A stretch of DNA of 64,000 nucleotides, taken from positions 124,001 through 188,000 of the forward strand of contig NZ_SOAP01000004.1 of the NCBI RefSeq assembly GCF_004364805.1, in the 5' to 3' direction. The translations under genes and the position numbers were made by a program. Below, piece by piece: positions 61,660 to 64,000 of this stretch; within the stretch, counting starts at the first letter, position 1; every line of letters begins with the position of its first letter. The DNA is from Pelagimonas phthalicica. GTDB taxonomy: Bacteria; Pseudomonadota; Alphaproteobacteria; Rhodobacterales; Rhodobacteraceae. The notes below the pieces were generated by a model. That model had not been told where the DNA came from. It searched no databases and saw nothing but the letters and a program-made list of their open reading frames with translations.

Positions 61660-62097
61660 CTAGGCTTGCGGCTCTTCCTGAAAATGCTGTCCTTTGATGC
61701 TGCGTGACAGCCCGCGCATCAGGGCGACCTTGCGGCCATCCTCTCCGGTGACGGTAACGTCATAAACACCTGACCGCCCCTGCCTATCCTGTTCAAGCGC
61801 CGTTGCGGTCAGCAGCTCGTCAGCGCGGCCCGGCGACAGAAAGGTGATTTGGTTTTCCTGCGCGACTGTCACCTGATTGTAGCTGTTACAGGCAAAGGCA
61901 AAGGCGCTGTCCGCCAAGGTGAAAATGAAACCACCATGGCAAATCCCGTGCCCGTTCAGGTGCTCGGGGCGCACGCGCATGGTCAAAACGGCCCGGCCCG
62001 GTGCGATCTCGGCGATCTGCATCCCCATGCCTTGGCTGGCCCTATCCGAGGCCCACATGGCCTTGGCCGACTTTTCAGCGCGTTCCTGTGGTGTCAT
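61660..62097 (-). CDS. paaI: Hydroxyphenylacetyl-CoA thioesterase PaaI
   Basis: A 145-aa hotdog-fold thioesterase that hydrolyses stalled ring-hydroxylated phenylacetyl-CoA intermediates. The core HGICHGGFIFTLADSAFAFACNSY carries the catalytic Asp. The start at 62097 follows GGAGGATTT; the longer frame is not conserved. It shares a transcript with paaK. Confidence 0.95.
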   Translation of the reverse strand: MTPQERAEKSAKAMWASDRASQGMGMQIAEIAPGRAVLTMRVRPEHLNGHGICHGGFIFTLADSAFAFACNSYNQVTVAQENQITFLSPGRADELLTATALEQDRQGRSGVYDVTVTGEDGRKVALMRGLSRSIKGQHFQEEPQA

Positions 62098-62131
62098 CCC
62101 AAATCCTCCTATCGTCACGATGCACAAAACC

Positions 62132-62143
62132 GACCGACCGGTC
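62132..62143. promoter_or_regulatory. Candidate TetR operator between paaI and paaZ
   Basis: GACCGACCGGTC contains the perfect 8-bp palindrome GACCGGTC and an imperfect ACCGACCGGT repeat. It sits 35-46 nt before paaI and 67-78 nt before paaZ, where a PaaR-type repressor would control both promoters. Confidence 0.5.
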
Positions 62144-62209
62144 AAGTATGTTGCTTTTCGGAATTCTTTGCGCCACATTGCCCGCATCAGGAGATGAGGA
62201 GATCACCCA

Positions 62210-64000
62210 ATGCTTGAGCCGAACAGTTTTGCCTATGGGCGTTGGATTGCACCGGGTAACGCCGCCAAAACCCTTTACAACCCCGTGAATGGCGCGGCTT
62301 TCGCCCGCGCGGGCGGCAGCACTCTGGATTTCGGAGCGATGATCACCCACGCGACCCAGGTTGGCGGCCCTGCCCTGCGGGCGATGACGTTTCACCAACG
62401 GGCCAAGATGCTCAAGGCGCTGGCGATCCACCTCGATTCCCGCAAGGAAGAGCTATATGCGATCAACCCGCTGACCGGGGCCACGCGCAAAGATGGCGGG
62501 ATCGACATTGACGGCGGTATCATCACCATGATGGTCATCGCCTCCAAAGGGCGGCGCGAAATGCCTGATGGTCATGTCTATATCGACGGGGATGTTGAGC
62601 AAGTTTCGCGCAAGGGATCCTTCCTCGCTCAGCATATTGCCGTGCCGCTGCAAGGGGTTGCGGTTCATATCAACGCCTTTAATTTCCCGGTCTGGGGGAT
62701 GCTGGAAAAGCTGGCCCCGTCGCTGCTTGCCGGGGTTCCGGCCATTGTGAAACCGGCGACGCAAACCTGTTTCCTGACCGAAGCCTGCGTGCGCCTGATC
62801 ATCGAGTCCGGCATTCTGCCAGATGGGGCCTTGCAGCTGATCATTGGCGTCACGGGCGATTTGTTGGACCGAATGGGGCCTCAGGATGTGGTGGCTTTCA
62901 CTGGCTCAGCGGACACCGCTTTCAAACTACGCTCCAACCCGAACATCATGCGCAATTCGACTCGATTTACCGCGGAACAAGACAGTCTCAACGCCTCGAT
63001 CCTTGGCCCTGACGCCGTGGCAGGCACGCCGGAATTTGATCTGTTCATCAAGCAAGCTGCCGCAGAAATGACCACCAAGGCGGGGCAGAAATGCACCGCC
63101 ATCCGGCGCATGATCGTGCCAGAGCAGCAGCTTGACGCGGTGACCGAGGCGCTGGCGGAGCGGTTGAAAAAGACAACCATTGGCGACCCGGCAGGGGATG
63201 CGCGCATGGGGGCTCTGGTCTCTGCCGGGCAAAAGGCTGACGTGCTGGAAAAGGCGGCGATGATCGGTACCGAGGCCCAGCAAGTCCTTGGTGGCGACGC
63301 CTTTGATACGCCGGACGGGCCGGGCTTTCTGGCCCCGATGCTGTTCCGCTGTGCTGACCCGGATGGGGCGAAGAATATCCACGCGATCGAGGCCTTTGGT
63401 CCGGTCTCAACCTTGCTGCCGTATCGCGATACCGCTCATGCTGCTGAGCTGGCCAATCGCGGCCAAGGCTCATTGGTGGCCTCATTGGTCACACATGATC
63501 CCGCCGTGGCGCGTGACGTGGCGGTTGCCAGCGCCGCGTGGCATGGTCGCCTCTACATCACGGATCGTGACAGCATGGGTGAAGCGACGGGCCATGGCTC
63601 CCCCCTGCCCCATCTGGTACATGGCGGACCGGGGCGCGCCGGTGGCGGAGAAGAGCTGGGCGGCGTGCGCGGCGTGCTGCATTACATGCAGCGCACCGCC
63701 ATTCAGGGCGGGCCAGATGTGCTGACCGCAATCACCGGGCAATGGGTGCCCGGATCCGCCGAGGTAACAGGCCCCGTTCACCCCTTTCAACGCACCTTCC
63801 GCGAGATCAAGATTGGCGAGACCATCACCACAGATCCGCGCGAAGTCACCTTGGAGGATATCGAGCATTTTGCCCATTTCACCGGCGACACCTTTTATGC
63901 CCATATGGATGACACCGCTGCCAAGGCGAACCCGTTCTTTCCAGGCCGCGTAGCGCATGGCTATCTGCTACTGTCCTTTGCGGCGGGCCTGTTTGTGCAA
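62210..64000 (+). CDS. paaZ: Oxepin-CoA hydrolase/3-oxo-5,6-dehydrosuberyl-CoA semialdehyde dehydrogenase PaaZ (partial)
   Basis: The frame stays open from ATG 62210 to the window edge (597 codons) without interruption. The fusion protein has an N-terminal aldehyde-dehydrogenase domain ([28 protein letters not shown]; catalytic Cys in [13 protein letters not shown] around residue 295) and the start of a C-terminal MaoC-type hydratase ([20 protein letters not shown]...[12 protein letters not shown]). It opens and oxidises the ring in phenylacetate degradation. The family is about 680 aa, so roughly 80 residues are missing. It is divergent from paaI. Confidence 0.95.
   Translation, partial: MLEPNSFAYGRWIAPGNAAKTLYNPVNGAAFARAGGSTLDFGAMITHATQVGGPALRAMTFHQRAKMLKALAIHLDSRKEELYAINPLTGATRKDGGIDIDGGIITMMVIASKGRREMPDGHVYIDGDVEQVSRKGSFLAQHIAVPLQGVAVHINAFNFPVWGMLEKLAPSLLAGVPAIVKPATQTCFLTEACVRLIIESGILPDGALQLIIGVTGDLLDRMGPQDVVAFTGSADTAFKLRSNPNIMRNSTRFTAEQDSLNASILGPDAVAGTPEFDLFIKQAAAEMTTKAGQKCTAIRRMIVPEQQLDAVTEALAERLKKTTIGDPAGDARMGALVSAGQKADVLEKAAMIGTEAQQVLGGDAFDTPDGPGFLAPMLFRCADPDGAKNIHAIEAFGPVSTLLPYRDTAHAAELANRGQGSLVASLVTHDPAVARDVAVASAAWHGRLYITDRDSMGEATGHGSPLPHLVHGGPGRAGGGEELGGVRGVLHYMQRTAIQGGPDVLTAITGQWVPGSAEVTGPVHPFQRTFREIKIGETITTDPREVTLEDIEHFAHFTGDTFYAHMDDTAAKANPFFPGRVAHGYLLLSFAAGLFVQ

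Overview
The window is a high-GC, densely packed chromosomal segment of an alphaproteobacterium, most likely a marine Rhodobacterales (Roseobacter-group) species. The lineage call rests on the GcrA cell-cycle regulator, a DmdC-type acyl-CoA dehydrogenase with a crotonase, a paaZ/paaI/paaK block, an adjacent gcdH/LysR pair, BCCT and SulP transporters, and the codon usage. No rRNA, tRNA or CRISPR was seen. The right edge cuts paaZ and the left edge probably cuts a gene just upstream of proC.

Layout. 0-7.3 kb: proC, a CsaA-like tRNA-binding protein, a FabH-like ketosynthase, benE, tdk, a possible structured RNA, two proteins of unknown role and rimO. 7.4-15 kb: a protein with five tandem 49-residue cysteine-bearing repeats, a LysE exporter with a divergent LysR gene, gcrA, an ABC-2 permease and a LysR/gcdH pair. 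15-21.7 kb: a sugar ABC transporter operon (binding protein, two permeases, ATPase) whose last gene is a GH63/MGH1-like glycosidase. It diverges from a LacI regulator, with a perfect 16-bp palindrome between them. 21.8-26.6 kb: AraC regulator, DmdC-like dehydrogenase, crotonase and LysR. 26.7-32.4 kb: a complete dipeptide/oligopeptide ABC operon. 32.8-37.2 kb: an AT-richer orphan gene and the nadABC operon for de novo NAD synthesis. 37.6-39.3 kb: a methyltransferase.

39.3-47.9 kb is the most interesting part. A LysR regulator diverges from six genes that are overlapping or closely spaced: a 2-oxoglutarate-semialdehyde-type aldehyde dehydrogenase, a dipeptidase-like amidohydrolase whose metal ligands are partly replaced, two proteins of unknown function (554 and 194 aa), an Ldh2-type oxidoreductase and a BCCT carrier. 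This looks like uptake and catabolism of a betaine-like or cyclic-amine compound, but the pathway could not be matched to one I can name with confidence.

48-56 kb: a Sel1-repeat protein, rplS-rpmE, a histidine kinase, a class III aminotransferase, a SulP transporter and a metallophosphoesterase whose 3' end overlaps sulP by 93 bp. 56-59.1 kb: serA and serC (serine synthesis). 59.35-59.66 kb: a 306-bp element with 33-bp terminal inverted repeats and a TA duplication. It abuts a TetR gene, whose stop codon lies on the element boundary. 59.7-64 kb: phenylacetate genes (tetR, paaK, paaI, divergent from paaZ). GC-rich palindromic intergenic repeats recur near 21.7, 25.6, 37.3 and 57.9 kb.
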